Shown here in pieces: positions 11,839 through 23,592 of a stretch of 64,000 nt of DNA. Source of the stretch: Excoecaria cochinchinensis. Taxonomy: Eukaryota > Streptophyta > Magnoliopsida > Malpighiales > Euphorbiaceae. A model generated the notes under the pieces. The model saw nothing but the letters and a program-made list of their open reading frames with translations. It did not search any database and was not told the DNA's origin. A program made the translations under genes and the position numbers. The first letter of the stretch is position 1. Each line of letters opens with the position of its first letter. Location: assembly GCA_947683425.1 (NCBI GenBank), contig CANTUQ010000307.1, positions 62,001 to 126,000 of the forward strand. The letters run 5' to 3'.

Positions 11839-13228
11839 CATCGAGAATCGGTTTCGTCGGAGTCCGACGAATTTTTACGGATTTCCCTAGGGGTACCACT
11901 AGGGAAAATCACGAAAATCGAGAAATCGTAAAAAGTGGTGAAATTTCAGATCCGGGTCCAATAATTCGGGAAAACTCGATTGGAATAGCTACTGGAAGCT
12001 TGCCGGTCTCAACGCATCGAGAATCGGCTTCGTCGGAGTCCGACGAATTTTTACGGATTTCCCTAGGGGTACCACTAGGGAAAATCGAGAAATCGTAAAA
12101 AGTGGTGAAATTTCTGATCCGGGTCCAATAATTCGGGAAAACTCGATTGGAATAGCTACTGGAAGCTTGCCGGTCACAACGCATCGAGAATCGGCTTCGT
12201 CGGAGTCCGACGAATTTTTACGGATTTCCCTAGGGGTACCACTAGGGAAAATCACCAAAATCGAGAAATCGTAAAAAGTGGTGAAATTTCTGATCCGGGT
12301 CCAATAATTCGGGAAAACTCGATTGGAATAGCTATTGGAAGCTTGCCGGTCACAACGCATCGAGAATCGGATTCGTCGGAGTCCGACGAATTTTTACGGA
12401 TTTCCCTAGGGGTACCACTAGGGAAAATCACCAAAATCGAGAAATCGTAAAAAGTGGTGAAATTTCTGATCCTGGTCCAATAATTCGGGAAAACTCGATT
12501 GGAATAGCTACTGGAAGCTTGCCGGTCACAACGCATCGAGAATCTGCTTCGTCGGAGTCCGACGAATTTTTACGGATTTCCCTAGGGGTACCACTAGGGA
12601 AAATCACCAAAATCGAGAAATCGTAAAAATTGGTGAAATTTTTGATCCGGGTCCAATAATTCGGGAAAACTCGATTGGAATAGCTACTGGAATCTTGCCG
12701 GTCACAACGCATCGAGAATCGGCTTCGTCGGACTCCGACGAATTTTTACGGATTTCCCTAGGGGTACTACTAGGGAAAATCACGAAAATCGAGAAATCGT
12801 AAAAAGTGGTGAAATTTCTGATACGGGTCCAATAATTCGGGAAAACTCGATTGGAATAGCTACTGGAAGCTTGCCGGTCTCAACGCATCGAGAATCGGCT
12901 TCGTCGGAGTGCGACGAATTTTTACGGATTTCCCTAGGGGTACCACTAGGGAAAATCGAGAAATCGTAAAAAGTGGTGAAATTTCTGATCCGGGTCCAAT
13001 AATTCGGGAATAATCGATTGGAATAGCTACTGGAATCTTGCCGGTCACAACGCATCGAGAATCGGCTTCGTCGGACTCCGACGAATTTTTACGGATTTCC
13101 CTAGGGGTACCACTAGTGAAAATCTCCAAAATCGAGAAATCTTAAAAAGTGGTGAAATTTCTGATCCGGGTCCAATAATTCGAGAAAACTCGATTGGAAT
13201 AGCTAATGGAAGCTTGCCGGTCACAACG
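11839..13228. repeat. 8-monomer unit, 1,390 bp, copy 1
   Basis: This is followed directly by a related copy at 13229. The length fits eight monomers with two 9-bp short forms. It contains the marker AAAAATTGGTG at about 12.63 kb and the GATTCG monomer followed by the ATCTGCTTCG monomer. The two copies differ at scattered positions, for example TACTACTAGG near 12.77 kb and GGGAATAATCG near 13.01 kb only in copy 1. It is therefore older than the 25-mer duplication. Confidence 0.8.
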
Positions 13229-13279
13229 CATCGAGAATCGGCTTCGTCGGAGTCCGACGAATTTTTACGGATTTCCCTA
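12734..13279. repeat. 546-bp shared block, copy 1 (offset 2,938)
   Basis: This is apparently identical to 15672-16217. Both share the rare variants GGTACTACTAGG, GATACGGGTCC, GGGAATAATCG, CTAGTGAAAATCTCC, AAATCTTAAAAAG and AGCTAATGGAAG. The ends are set by GACTCC against GAGTCC on the left and CCTAAGGG against CCTAGGGG on the right. So many rare variants in one 546-bp stretch make common descent certain. Confidence 0.87.
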
Positions 13280-14618
13280 AGGGTACCACTAGGGAAAATC
13301 ACGAAAATCGAGAAATCATAAAAAGTGGTGAAATTTCAGATCCGGGTCCAATAATTCGGGAAAACTCGATTGGAATAGCTACTGGAAACTTGCCGGTCTC
13401 AACGCATCGAGAATCGGCTTCGTCGGAGTCCGACGAATTTTTACGGATTTCCCTAGGGGTACCACTAGGGAAAATCGAGAAATCGTAAAAAGTGGTGAAA
13501 TTTCTGATCCGGGTCCAATAATTCGGGAAAACTCGATTGGAATAGCTACTGGAAGCTTGCCGGTCACAACGCATCGAGAATCGGCTTCGTCGGAGTCCGA
13601 CGAATTTTTACGGATTTTCCTAGGGGTACCACTAGGGAAAATCACCAAAATCGAGAAATCGTAAAAAGTGGTAAAATTTCTGATCCGGGTCCAATAATTC
13701 GGGAAAACTCGATTGGAATAGCTACTGGAAGCTTGCCGGTCAGAACGCAACGAGAATCGGATTCGTCGGAGTCCGATGAATTTTTACGGATTTCCCTAGG
13801 GGTACCACTAGGGAAAATCACCAAAATCGAGAAATCGTAAAAAGTGGTGAAATTTCTGATCCGGGTCCAATAATTCGGGAAAACTCGATTGGAATAGCTA
13901 CTGGAAGCTTGCCGGTCACAACGCATCGAGAATCTGCTTCGTCGGAGTCCGACGAATTTTTACGGATTTCCCTAGGGGTACCACTAGGAAAAATCACCAA
14001 AATCGAGAAATCGTAAAAATTGGTGAAATTTTTGATCCGGGTCCAATAATTCGGGAAAACTCGATTGGAATAGCTACTGGAATCTTGCCGGTCACAACGC
14101 ATCGAGAATCGGCTTCGTCGGACTCCGACGAATTTTTACGGATTTCCCTAGGGGTACCACTAGGGAAAATCACGAAAATCGAGAAATCGTAAAAAGTGGT
14201 GAAATTTCTGATCCGGGTCCAATAATTCGGGAAAACTCGATTGGAATAGCTACTGGAAGCTTGCCGGTCTCAACGCATCGAGAATCGGCTTCGTCGGAGT
14301 GCGACGAATTTTTACGGATTTCCCTAGGGGTACCACTAGGGAAAATCGAGAAATCGTAAAAAGTGGTGAAATTTCTGATCCGGGTCCAATAATTCGGGAA
14401 AACTCGATTGGAATAGCTACTGGAATCTTGCCGGTCACAACGCATCGAGAATCGGCTTCGTCGGACTCCGACGAATTTTTACGGATTTCCCTAGGGGTAC
14501 CACTAGGGAAAATCACCAAAATCGAGAAATCGTAAAAAGTGGTGAAATTTCTGATCCGGGTCCAATAATTCGGGAAAACTCGATTGGAATAACTACTGGA
14601 AGCTTGCCGGTCACAACG
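13229..14618. repeat. 8-monomer unit, 1,390 bp, copy 2
   Basis: This is the tandem partner of 11839-13228 with the same monomer order and several private substitutions, such as CAGAACGCAACGAG at about 13.74 kb and GGAAACTTGCC at about 13.39 kb. Its right part from 14147 also belongs to the longer block shared with 17789-19347, so the blocks overlap like a mosaic. Confidence 0.8.
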
Positions 14619-15705
14619 CATCGAGAATCGGCTTCGTCGGAGTGCGACGAATTTTTACGGATTTCCCTCGGGGTACCAGTAGGGAAAATCACGAAAATCG
14701 AGAAATCGTAAAAAGTGGTGAAATTTCTGATCCGGGTCCAATAATTCGGGAAAACTCGATTGGAATAGCTACTGGAAGCTTGCCGATCACAACGCATCGA
14801 GAATCGGTTTCGTCGGAGTCCGACGAATTTTTACGGATTTCCCTAGGGGTACCACTAGGGAAAATCGAGAAATCATAAAAAGTGGTGAAATTTCTGATCC
14901 GGGTCCAATAATTCGGGAAAACTCGATTGGAATAGCTACTGGAAGCTTACCGGTCACAAAGCATCGAGAATCGGTTTCGTCGGAGTCCGACGAATTTTTA
15001 CGGATTTCCCTAGGGGTACCACTAGGGAAAATCGAGAAATCGTAAAAAGTGGTGAAATTTCTGATCCGGGTCCAATAATTCGAGAAAACTCGATTGGAAT
15101 AGCTACTGGAAGCTTTCCGGTCACAACGCATCGAGAATCGGCTTCGTCGGAGTCCGACGAATTTTTACGGATTTCCCTAGGGGTACCACTAGGGAAAATC
15201 ACCAAAATCGAGAAATCGTAAAAAGTGGTGAAATTTCTGATCCGGGTCCAATAATTCGGGAAAACTCGATTGGAATAGCTACTGGAATCTTGCCGGTCAC
15301 AACGCATCGAGAATCGGCTTCGTCGGACTCCGACGAATTTTTACGTATTTCCCTAGGAGTACCACTAGGGAAAATCACGAAAATCGAGAAATCGTAAAAA
15401 GTGGTGAAATTTCTGATCCGGGTCCAATAATTCGGGAAAACTCGATTGGAATAGCTACTGGAAGCTTGCCGGTCTCAACGCATCGAGAATCGGCTTCGTC
15501 GGAGTCCTACGAATTTTTACGGATTTCCCTAGGGGTACCACTAGGAAAAATCGAGAAATCGTAAAAAGTGGTGAAATTTCTTATCCGGGTCCAATAATTC
15601 GGGAAAACTCGATTGGAATAGCTACTGGAAGCTTGCCGGTCACAACGCATCGAGAATCGGCTTCGTCGGAGTCCGACGAATTTTTACGGATTTCCCTAGG
15701 GGTAC
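14147..15705. repeat. 1,559-bp shared block, copy 1 (offset 3,642)
   Basis: This is identical as far as I can read to 17789-19347. Shared rarities include CCCTCGGGGTACCAGTAGGG, AAGCTTACCGGTCACAAAGC, TTACGTATTTCCCTAGGAG and GAGTCCTACGAA. The limits are a C/T difference at 14146 and a T/C difference at 15706. The offset equals 21 monomers with six short forms. Confidence 0.87.
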
Positions 15706-16217
15706 TACTAGGGAAAATCACGAAAATCGAGAAATCGTAAAAAGTGGTGAAATTTCTGATACGGGTCCAATAATTCGGGAAAACTCGATTGGAATAGCTA
15801 CTGGAAGCTTGCCGGTCTCAACGCATCGAGAATCGGCTTCGTCGGAGTGCGACGAATTTTTACGGATTTCCCTAGGGGTACCACTAGGGAAAATCGAGAA
15901 ATCGTAAAAAGTGGTGAAATTTCTGATCCGGGTCCAATAATTCGGGAATAATCGATTGGAATAGCTACTGGAATCTTGCCGGTCACAACGCATCGAGAAT
16001 CGGCTTCGTCGGACTCCGACGAATTTTTACGGATTTCCCTAGGGGTACCACTAGTGAAAATCTCCAAAATCGAGAAATCTTAAAAAGTGGTGAAATTTCT
16101 GATCCGGGTCCAATAATTCGAGAAAACTCGATTGGAATAGCTAATGGAAGCTTGCCGGTCACAACGCATCGAGAATCGGCTTCGTCGGAGTCCGACGAAT
16201 TTTTACGGATTTCCCTA
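15672..16217. repeat. 546-bp shared block, copy 2
   Basis: This is the partner of 12734-13279. On its left is the block shared with 17.8-19.3 kb, and on its right monomers that lead into the 16407-17661 block. This region is therefore stitched from at least three sources. Confidence 0.87.
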
Positions 16218-16406
16218 GGGGTACCACTAGGGAAAATCACCAAAATCGAGAAATCGTAAAAAGTGGTGAAATTTCTGATCCGGGTCCAATAATTCGGGAA
16301 AACTCGATTGGAATAGCTACTGAAAGCTTGCCGGTCACAACGCATCGAGAATCGGCTTCGTCGGAGTCCGACGAATTTTTACGGATTTCCCTAGGGGTAC
16401 CACTAG

Positions 16407-17661
16407 GGAAAATCACCAAAATCGAGAAATCGTAAAAAGTGGTGAAATTTCTGATCCGGGTCCAATAATTCGGGAAAACTCGATTGGAATAGCTACTGGA
16501 AGCTTGCCGGTCACAACGCATCGACAATCTGCTTCGTCGGAGTCCGACGAATTTTTACGGATTTCCCTAGGGGTACCACTAGGGAAAATCACGAAAATCG
16601 AGAAATCGTAAAAAGTGGTGAAATTTCTGATCCGGGTTCAATAATTCGGGAAAACTCGATTGGAATAGCTACTGGAAGCTTGCCGGTCTCAACGCATCGA
16701 GAATCGGCTTCGTCGGAGTGCGACGAATTTTTACGGATTTCCCTAGGGGTACCACTATGGAAAATCGAGAAATCGTAAAAAGTGTTGAAATTTCTGATCC
16801 GGGTCCAATAATTCGGGAAAACTCGATTGGAATAGCTACTGGAATCTTGCCGGTCACAACGCATCGAGAATCGGCTTCGTCGGAGTCCGACGAATTTTTA
16901 CGGATTTCCCTAGGGGTACCACTAGGGAAAATCACCAAAATCGAGAAATCGTAAAAAGTGGTGAAATTTCTGATCCGGGTCCAATAATTCGAGAAAACTC
17001 GATTGGAATAGCTACTGGAAGCTTGCCGGTCACAACGCATCGAGAATCGGCTTCCTCGGAGTCCGACGAATTTTTACGGATTTCCCTAGGGGTACCACTA
17101 GGGAAAATCACGAAAATCGAGAAATCGTAAAAAGTGGTGAAATTTCTGATCCGGGTCCAATAATTCGGGAAAACTCGATTGTAATAGCTACTGGAAGCTT
17201 GCCGGTCACAACGCATCGAAAATCGGCTTCGTCGGAGTCCGACGAATTTTTACGGATTTCCCTAGGGGTACCACTAGGGAAAATCACGAAAATCGAGAAA
17301 TCGTAAAAAGTGGTGAAATTTCTGATCCGGGTCCAATAATTCGGGAAAACTCGATTGGAATAGCTATTGGAATCTTGCCGGTCACAACGAATCGAGAATC
17401 GGCTTCGTCGGAGTCCGACGAATTTTTACGGACTTCCCTAGGGGTACCACTAGGGAAAATCACGAAAATCGAGATATCGTAAAAAGTGGTGAAATTTCTG
17501 ATCCGGGTCCAATAATTCGGGAAAACTCGATTGGAATAGCTACTGAAAGCTTGCCGGTCACAACGCATCGAGAATCGGCTTCGTCGGAGTCCGACGAATT
17601 TTTACGGATTTCCCTAGGGGTACCACTAGGGAAAATCACGAAAATCGAGAAATCGTAAAAA
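16407..17661. repeat. 1,255-bp shared block, copy 2
   Basis: This is the partner of 9985-11239, carrying the same rare variants in the same order. It ends at 17661, where the array switches to a block with AAAAATTGGTG that resembles 12.6 kb and 14.0 kb. The abrupt switch within one monomer is the mark of unequal crossover or gene conversion between out-of-register arrays. Confidence 0.85.
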
Positions 17662-17788
17662 TTGGTGAAATTTTTGATCCGGGTCCAATAATTCGGGAAA
17701 ACTCGATTGGAATAGCTACTGGAATCTTGCCGGTCACAACGCATCGAGAATCGGCTTCGTCGGACTCCGACGAATTTTTACGGATTTT

Positions 17789-19347
17789 CCTAGGGGTACC
17801 ACTAGGGAAAATCACGAAAATCGAGAAATCGTAAAAAGTGGTGAAATTTCTGATCCGGGTCCAATAATTCGGGAAAACTCGATTGGAATAGCTACTGGAA
17901 GCTTGCCGGTCTCAACGCATCGAGAATCGGCTTCGTCGGAGTGCGACGAATTTTTACGGATTTCCCTAGGGGTACCACTAGGGAAAATCGAGAAATCGTA
18001 AAAAGTGGTGAAATTTCTGATCCGGGTCCAATAATTCGGGAAAACTCGATTGGAATAGCTACTGGAATCTTGCCGGTCACAACGCATCGAGAATCGGCTT
18101 CGTCGGACTCCGACGAATTTTTACGGATTTCCCTAGGGGTACCACTAGGGAAAATCACCAAAATCGAGAAATCGTAAAAAGTGGTGAAATTTCTGATCCG
18201 GGTCCAATAATTCGGGAAAACTCGATTGGAATAACTACTGGAAGCTTGCCGGTCACAACGCATCGAGAATCGGCTTCGTCGGAGTGCGACGAATTTTTAC
18301 GGATTTCCCTCGGGGTACCAGTAGGGAAAATCACGAAAATCGAGAAATCGTAAAAAGTGGTGAAATTTCTGATCCGGGTCCAATAATTCGGGAAAACTCG
18401 ATTGGAATAGCTACTGGAAGCTTGCCGATCACAACGCATCGAGAATCGGTTTCGTCGGAGTCCGACGAATTTTTACGGATTTCCCTAGGGGTACCACTAG
18501 GGAAAATCGAGAAATCATAAAAAGTGGTGAAATTTCTGATCCGGGTCCAATAATTCGGGAAAACTCGATTGGAATAGCTACTGGAAGCTTACCGGTCACA
18601 AAGCATCGAGAATCGGTTTCGTCGGAGTCCGACGAATTTTTACGGATTTCCCTAGGGGTACCACTAGGGAAAATCGAGAAATCGTAAAAAGTGGTGAAAT
18701 TTCTGATCCGGGTCCAATAATTCGAGAAAACTCGATTGGAATAGCTACTGGAAGCTTTCCGGTCACAACGCATCGAGAATCGGCTTCGTCGGAGTCCGAC
18801 GAATTTTTACGGATTTCCCTAGGGGTACCACTAGGGAAAATCACCAAAATCGAGAAATCGTAAAAAGTGGTGAAATTTCTGATCCGGGTCCAATAATTCG
18901 GGAAAACTCGATTGGAATAGCTACTGGAATCTTGCCGGTCACAACGCATCGAGAATCGGCTTCGTCGGACTCCGACGAATTTTTACGTATTTCCCTAGGA
19001 GTACCACTAGGGAAAATCACGAAAATCGAGAAATCGTAAAAAGTGGTGAAATTTCTGATCCGGGTCCAATAATTCGGGAAAACTCGATTGGAATAGCTAC
19101 TGGAAGCTTGCCGGTCTCAACGCATCGAGAATCGGCTTCGTCGGAGTCCTACGAATTTTTACGGATTTCCCTAGGGGTACCACTAGGAAAAATCGAGAAA
19201 TCGTAAAAAGTGGTGAAATTTCTTATCCGGGTCCAATAATTCGGGAAAACTCGATTGGAATAGCTACTGGAAGCTTGCCGGTCACAACGCATCGAGAATC
19301 GGCTTCGTCGGAGTCCGACGAATTTTTACGGATTTCCCTAGGGGTAC
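17789..19347. repeat. 1,559-bp shared block, copy 2
   Basis: This is the partner of 14147-15705. Its continuation to the right (19.2-19.6 kb) is close to 8.8-9.2 kb at offset 10,408, including the rare CCAATAAGTCGGG. This ties the segment to a third part of the array. Confidence 0.86.
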
Positions 19348-20215
19348 CACTAGGGAAAATCACGAAAATCGAGAAATCGTAAAAAGTGGTGATATTTCTG
19401 ATCCGGGTCCAATAAGTCGGGAAAACTCGATTGGAATAGCTACTGGAAGCTTGCCGGTCACAACGCATCGAGAATCGGCTTCGTCGGAGTCCGACGAATT
19501 TTTACGGATTTCCCTAGGGGTACCACTAGGGAAAATCACCAAAATCGAGAAATCGTAAAAAGTGGTGAAATTTCTGATCCGGGTCCAATAATTCGGGAAA
19601 ACTCGATTGGAATAGCTACTGGAAGCTTGCCGGTCACAACGCATCGAGAATCGGCTTCGTCAGAGTCCGACGAATTTTTACGGATTTTCCTAGGGGTACC
19701 ACTAGGGAAAATCACGAAAATCGAGAAATCATAAAAAGTGGTGAAATTTCTGATCCGGGTCCAATAATTCGGGAAAACTCGATTGGAATAGCTACTGGAA
19801 GCTTGCCGGTCACAACGCATCGAGAATCGGCTTCGTCGGAGTCCGACGAATTTTTACGGATTTTCCTAGGGGTACCACTAGGGAAAATCACCAAAATCGA
19901 GAAATCGTAAAAAGTGGTGAAATTTCTGATCCGGGTCCAATAATTCGGGAAAACTCGATTGGAATAGCTACTGGAAGCTTGCCGGTCACAACGTATGGAG
20001 AATCGGATTCGTCGGAGTCCGACGAATTTTTACGGATTTCCCTAGGGGTACCACTAGGGAAAATCGAGAAATCGTAAAAAGAAGTGAAATTTCTGATCCG
20101 GGTCCAATAATTCGGGAAAACTCGATTGGAATAGCTACTGGAAGCTTGCCGGTCACAACGCATCGAGAATCGGCTTCGTCGGAGTCCGACGAATTTTTAC
20201 GGATTTCCCTAGGGG

Positions 20216-21430
20216 CTACCACTAGGGAAAATCACCAAAATCGAGAAATCGTAAAAAGTGGTGAAATTTCTGATCCGGGTCCAATAATTCGGGAAAACTC
20301 GATTGGAATAGCTACTGGAAGCTTGCCGGTCACAACGCATCGAGAATCGGCTTCGTCGGAGTCCGACGAATTTTTACGGATTTCCCTAGGGGCTACCACT
20401 AGGGAAAATCACTAAAATCGAGAAATCATAAAAAGTGGTGAAATTTCTTATCCGGGTCCAATAATTCGGGAAAACTCGATTGGAATAGCTACTGGAAGCT
20501 TGCCGGTCTCAACGCATCGAGAATCGGCTTCGTCGGAGTCCGACGAATTTTTACGGATTTCCCTAGGGGTACCACTAGGAAAAATCGAGAAATCGTAAAA
20601 AGTGGTGAAATTTCTTATCCGGGTCCAATAATTCGGGAAAACTCGATTGGAATAGCTACTGGAAGCTTGCCGGTCACAACGCATCGAGAATCGGCTTCGT
20701 CGGAGTCCGACGAATTTTTACGGATTTCCCTAGGGGTACCACTAGGGAAAATCACGAAAATCGAGAAATCGTAAAAAGTGATGAAATTTCTGATCCGGGT
20801 CCAATAATTCGGGAAAACTCGATTGGAATAGCTACTGGAAGCTTGCCGGTCGCAACGCATCGAGAATCGGCTTCGTCGGAGTCCGACGAATTTTTACGGA
20901 TTTCCCTAGGGGTACCACTAGGGAAAATCACAAAAATCGAGAAATCGTAAAAAGTGGTGAAATTTCTGATCCGGGTCCAATAATTCGGGAAAACTCGATT
21001 GGAATAGCTATTGGAATCTTGCCGGTCACAACGCATCGAGAATCGGCTTCGTCGGAGTCCGACGAATTTTTACGGACTTCCCTAGGGCTACCACTAGGGA
21101 AAATCACGAAAATCGAGAAATGGTAAAAAGTGGTGAAATTTCTGATCCGGGTCCAATAATTCGGGAAAACTCGATTGGAATAGCTACTGGAAGCTTGCCG
21201 GTCTCAACGCATCGAGAATCGGCTTCGTCGGAGTCCGACGTATTTTTACGGATTTTCCTAGGGGTACCACTAGGGAAAATCGAGAAATCGTAAAAAGTGG
21301 TGAAATTTCTGATCCGGGTCCAATAATTCGGTAAAACTCGATTGGAATAGCTACTGGAAGCTTGCCGGTCACAACGCATCGAGAATCGGCTTCGTCGGAG
21401 TCCAACGAATTTTTACGGATTTCCCTAGGG
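20216..21430. repeat. Block related to 3.2-4.4 kb (offset 17,018)
   Basis: The order GGGGCTACC monomer, ATTTCTTATCCGG monomers, GTCGCAACG, CACAAAAATCG, then GGACTTCCCTAGGGCTACC and AAATGGTAAAAAG matches 3198-4412. There are some single-base differences, such as GACGTATTTTTACGG at about 21.24 kb. The block shows that the 23-mer at the left edge of the window has a relative 17 kb away. End points are approximate. Confidence 0.75.
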
Positions 21431-21487
21431 GTACCACTAGGGAAAATCACCAAAATCGAGAAATCGTAAAAAGTGGTGAAATTTCTG

Positions 21488-22377
21488 ATCCGGGTCCAAT
21501 AATTCGGGAAAACTCGATTGGAATAGCTACTGGAAGCTTGCCGGTCACAACGCATAGAGAATCGGATTCGTCGGAGTCCGACGAATTTTGACGGATTTCC
21601 CTAGGGGTACCACTAGGGAAAATCACCAAAATCGAGAAATCGTAAAAAGTGGTGAAATTTCTGATCCGGGTCCAATAATTCGGGAAAACTCGATTGGAAT
21701 AGCTACTGGAAGCTTGCCGGTCACAACGCATCGAGAATCTGCTTCGTCGGAGTCCGACGAATTTTTACGGATTTCCCTAGGGGTACCACTAGGGAAAATC
21801 ACCAAAATCGAGAAATCATAAAAAGTGGTGAAATTTTTGATCCGGGTCCAATAATTCGGGAGAACTCGATTGGAATAGCTACTGGAATCTTGCCGGTCAC
21901 AACGCATCGAGAATCGGTTTCGTCGGACTCCGACGAATTTTTACGGATTTCCCTATGGGTACCACTAGGGAAAATCACGAAAATCGAGAAATCGTAAAAA
22001 GTGGTGAAATTTCTGATCCGGGTCCAATAATTCGGGAAAACTCGATTGGAATAGCTACTGGAAGCTTGCCGGTCTCAACGCATCGAGAATCGGCTTCGTC
22101 GGAGTGCGACGAATTTTTACGGATTTCCCTAGGGGTACCACTAGTGAAAATCCAGAAATCGTAAAAAGTGGTGAAATTTCTGATCCGGGTCCAATAATTC
22201 GGGAAAACTCGATTGGAATAGCTACTGGAATCTTGCCGGTCACAACGCATCGAGAATCGGCTTCGTCGGACTCCGACGAATTTTTACGGATTTCCCTAGG
22301 GGTACCACTAGGGAAAATCACCAAAATCGAGAAATCGTAAAAAGTGGTGAAATTTCTGATCCGGGTCCAATAATTCG
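21488..22377. repeat. 890-bp shared block, copy 1 (7-monomer offset 1,215)
   Basis: This matches 22703-23592. Shared rarities are CGCATAGAGAATCGG, TTCGGGAGAACTCG, CCCTATGGGTACC and the CTAGTGAAAATCCAG short form. The boundaries are CTGATCC against CTTATCC on the left and TTCGGGAAAA against TTCGAGAAAA on the right. Part of the same block appears a third time at about 27.4-27.96 kb within the second 25-mer. Confidence 0.86.
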
Positions 22378-22702
22378 GGAAAACTCGATTGGAATAGCTA
22401 CTGGAAGCTTGCCGGTCACAACGCATCGAGAATCGGCTTCGTCGGAGTCCGACGAATTTTTACGGATTTCCCTAGGGGCTACCACTAGGGAAAATCACTA
22501 AAATCGAGAAATCATAAAAAGTGGTGAAATTTCTTATCCGGGTCCAATAATTCGGGAAAACTCGATTGGAATAGCTACTGGAAGCTTGCCGGTCTCAACG
22601 CATCGAGAATCGGCTTCGTCGGAGTCCGACGAATTTTTACGGATTTCCCTAGGGGTACCACTAGGAAAAATCGAGAAATCGTAAAAAGTGGTGAAATTTC
22701 TT

Positions 22703-23592
22703 ATCCGGGTCCAATAATTCGGGAAAACTCGATTGGAATAGCTACTGGAAGCTTGCCGGTCACAACGCATAGAGAATCGGATTCGTCGGAGTCCGACGAA
22801 TTTTGACGGATTTCCCTAGGGGTACCACTAGGGAAAATCACCAAAATCGAGAAATCGTAAAAAGTGGTGAAATTTCTGATCCGGGTCCAATAATTCGGGA
22901 AAACTCGATTGGAATAGCTACTGGAAGCTTGCCGGTCACAACGCATCGAGAATCTGCTTCGTCGGAGTCCGACGAATTTTTACGGATTTCCCTAGGGGTA
23001 CCACTAGGGAAAATCACCAAAATCGAGAAATCATAAAAAGTGGTGAAATTTTTGATCCGGGTCCAATAATTCGGGAGAACTCGATTGGAATAGCTACTGG
23101 AATCTTGCCGGTCACAACGCATCGAGAATCGGTTTCGTCGGACTCCGACGAATTTTTACGGATTTCCCTATGGGTACCACTAGGGAAAATCACGAAAATC
23201 GAGAAATCGTAAAAAGTGGTGAAATTTCTGATCCGGGTCCAATAATTCGGGAAAACTCGATTGGAATAGCTACTGGAAGCTTGCCGGTCTCAACGCATCG
23301 AGAATCGGCTTCGTCGGAGTGCGACGAATTTTTACGGATTTCCCTAGGGGTACCACTAGTGAAAATCCAGAAATCGTAAAAAGTGGTGAAATTTCTGATC
23401 CGGGTCCAATAATTCGGGAAAACTCGATTGGAATAGCTACTGGAATCTTGCCGGTCACAACGCATCGAGAATCGGCTTCGTCGGACTCCGACGAATTTTT
23501 ACGGATTTCCCTAGGGGTACCACTAGGGAAAATCACCAAAATCGAGAAATCGTAAAAAGTGGTGAAATTTCTGATCCGGGTCCAATAATTCG
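22703..23592. repeat. 890-bp shared block, copy 2
   Basis: This is the partner of 21488-22377 and overlaps the start of the first 25-monomer unit. The monomers just before it (about 22.48-22.78 kb) resemble 20.39-20.69 kb at offset 2,086, so the duplication copied a larger arrangement and then diverged. Confidence 0.85.
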
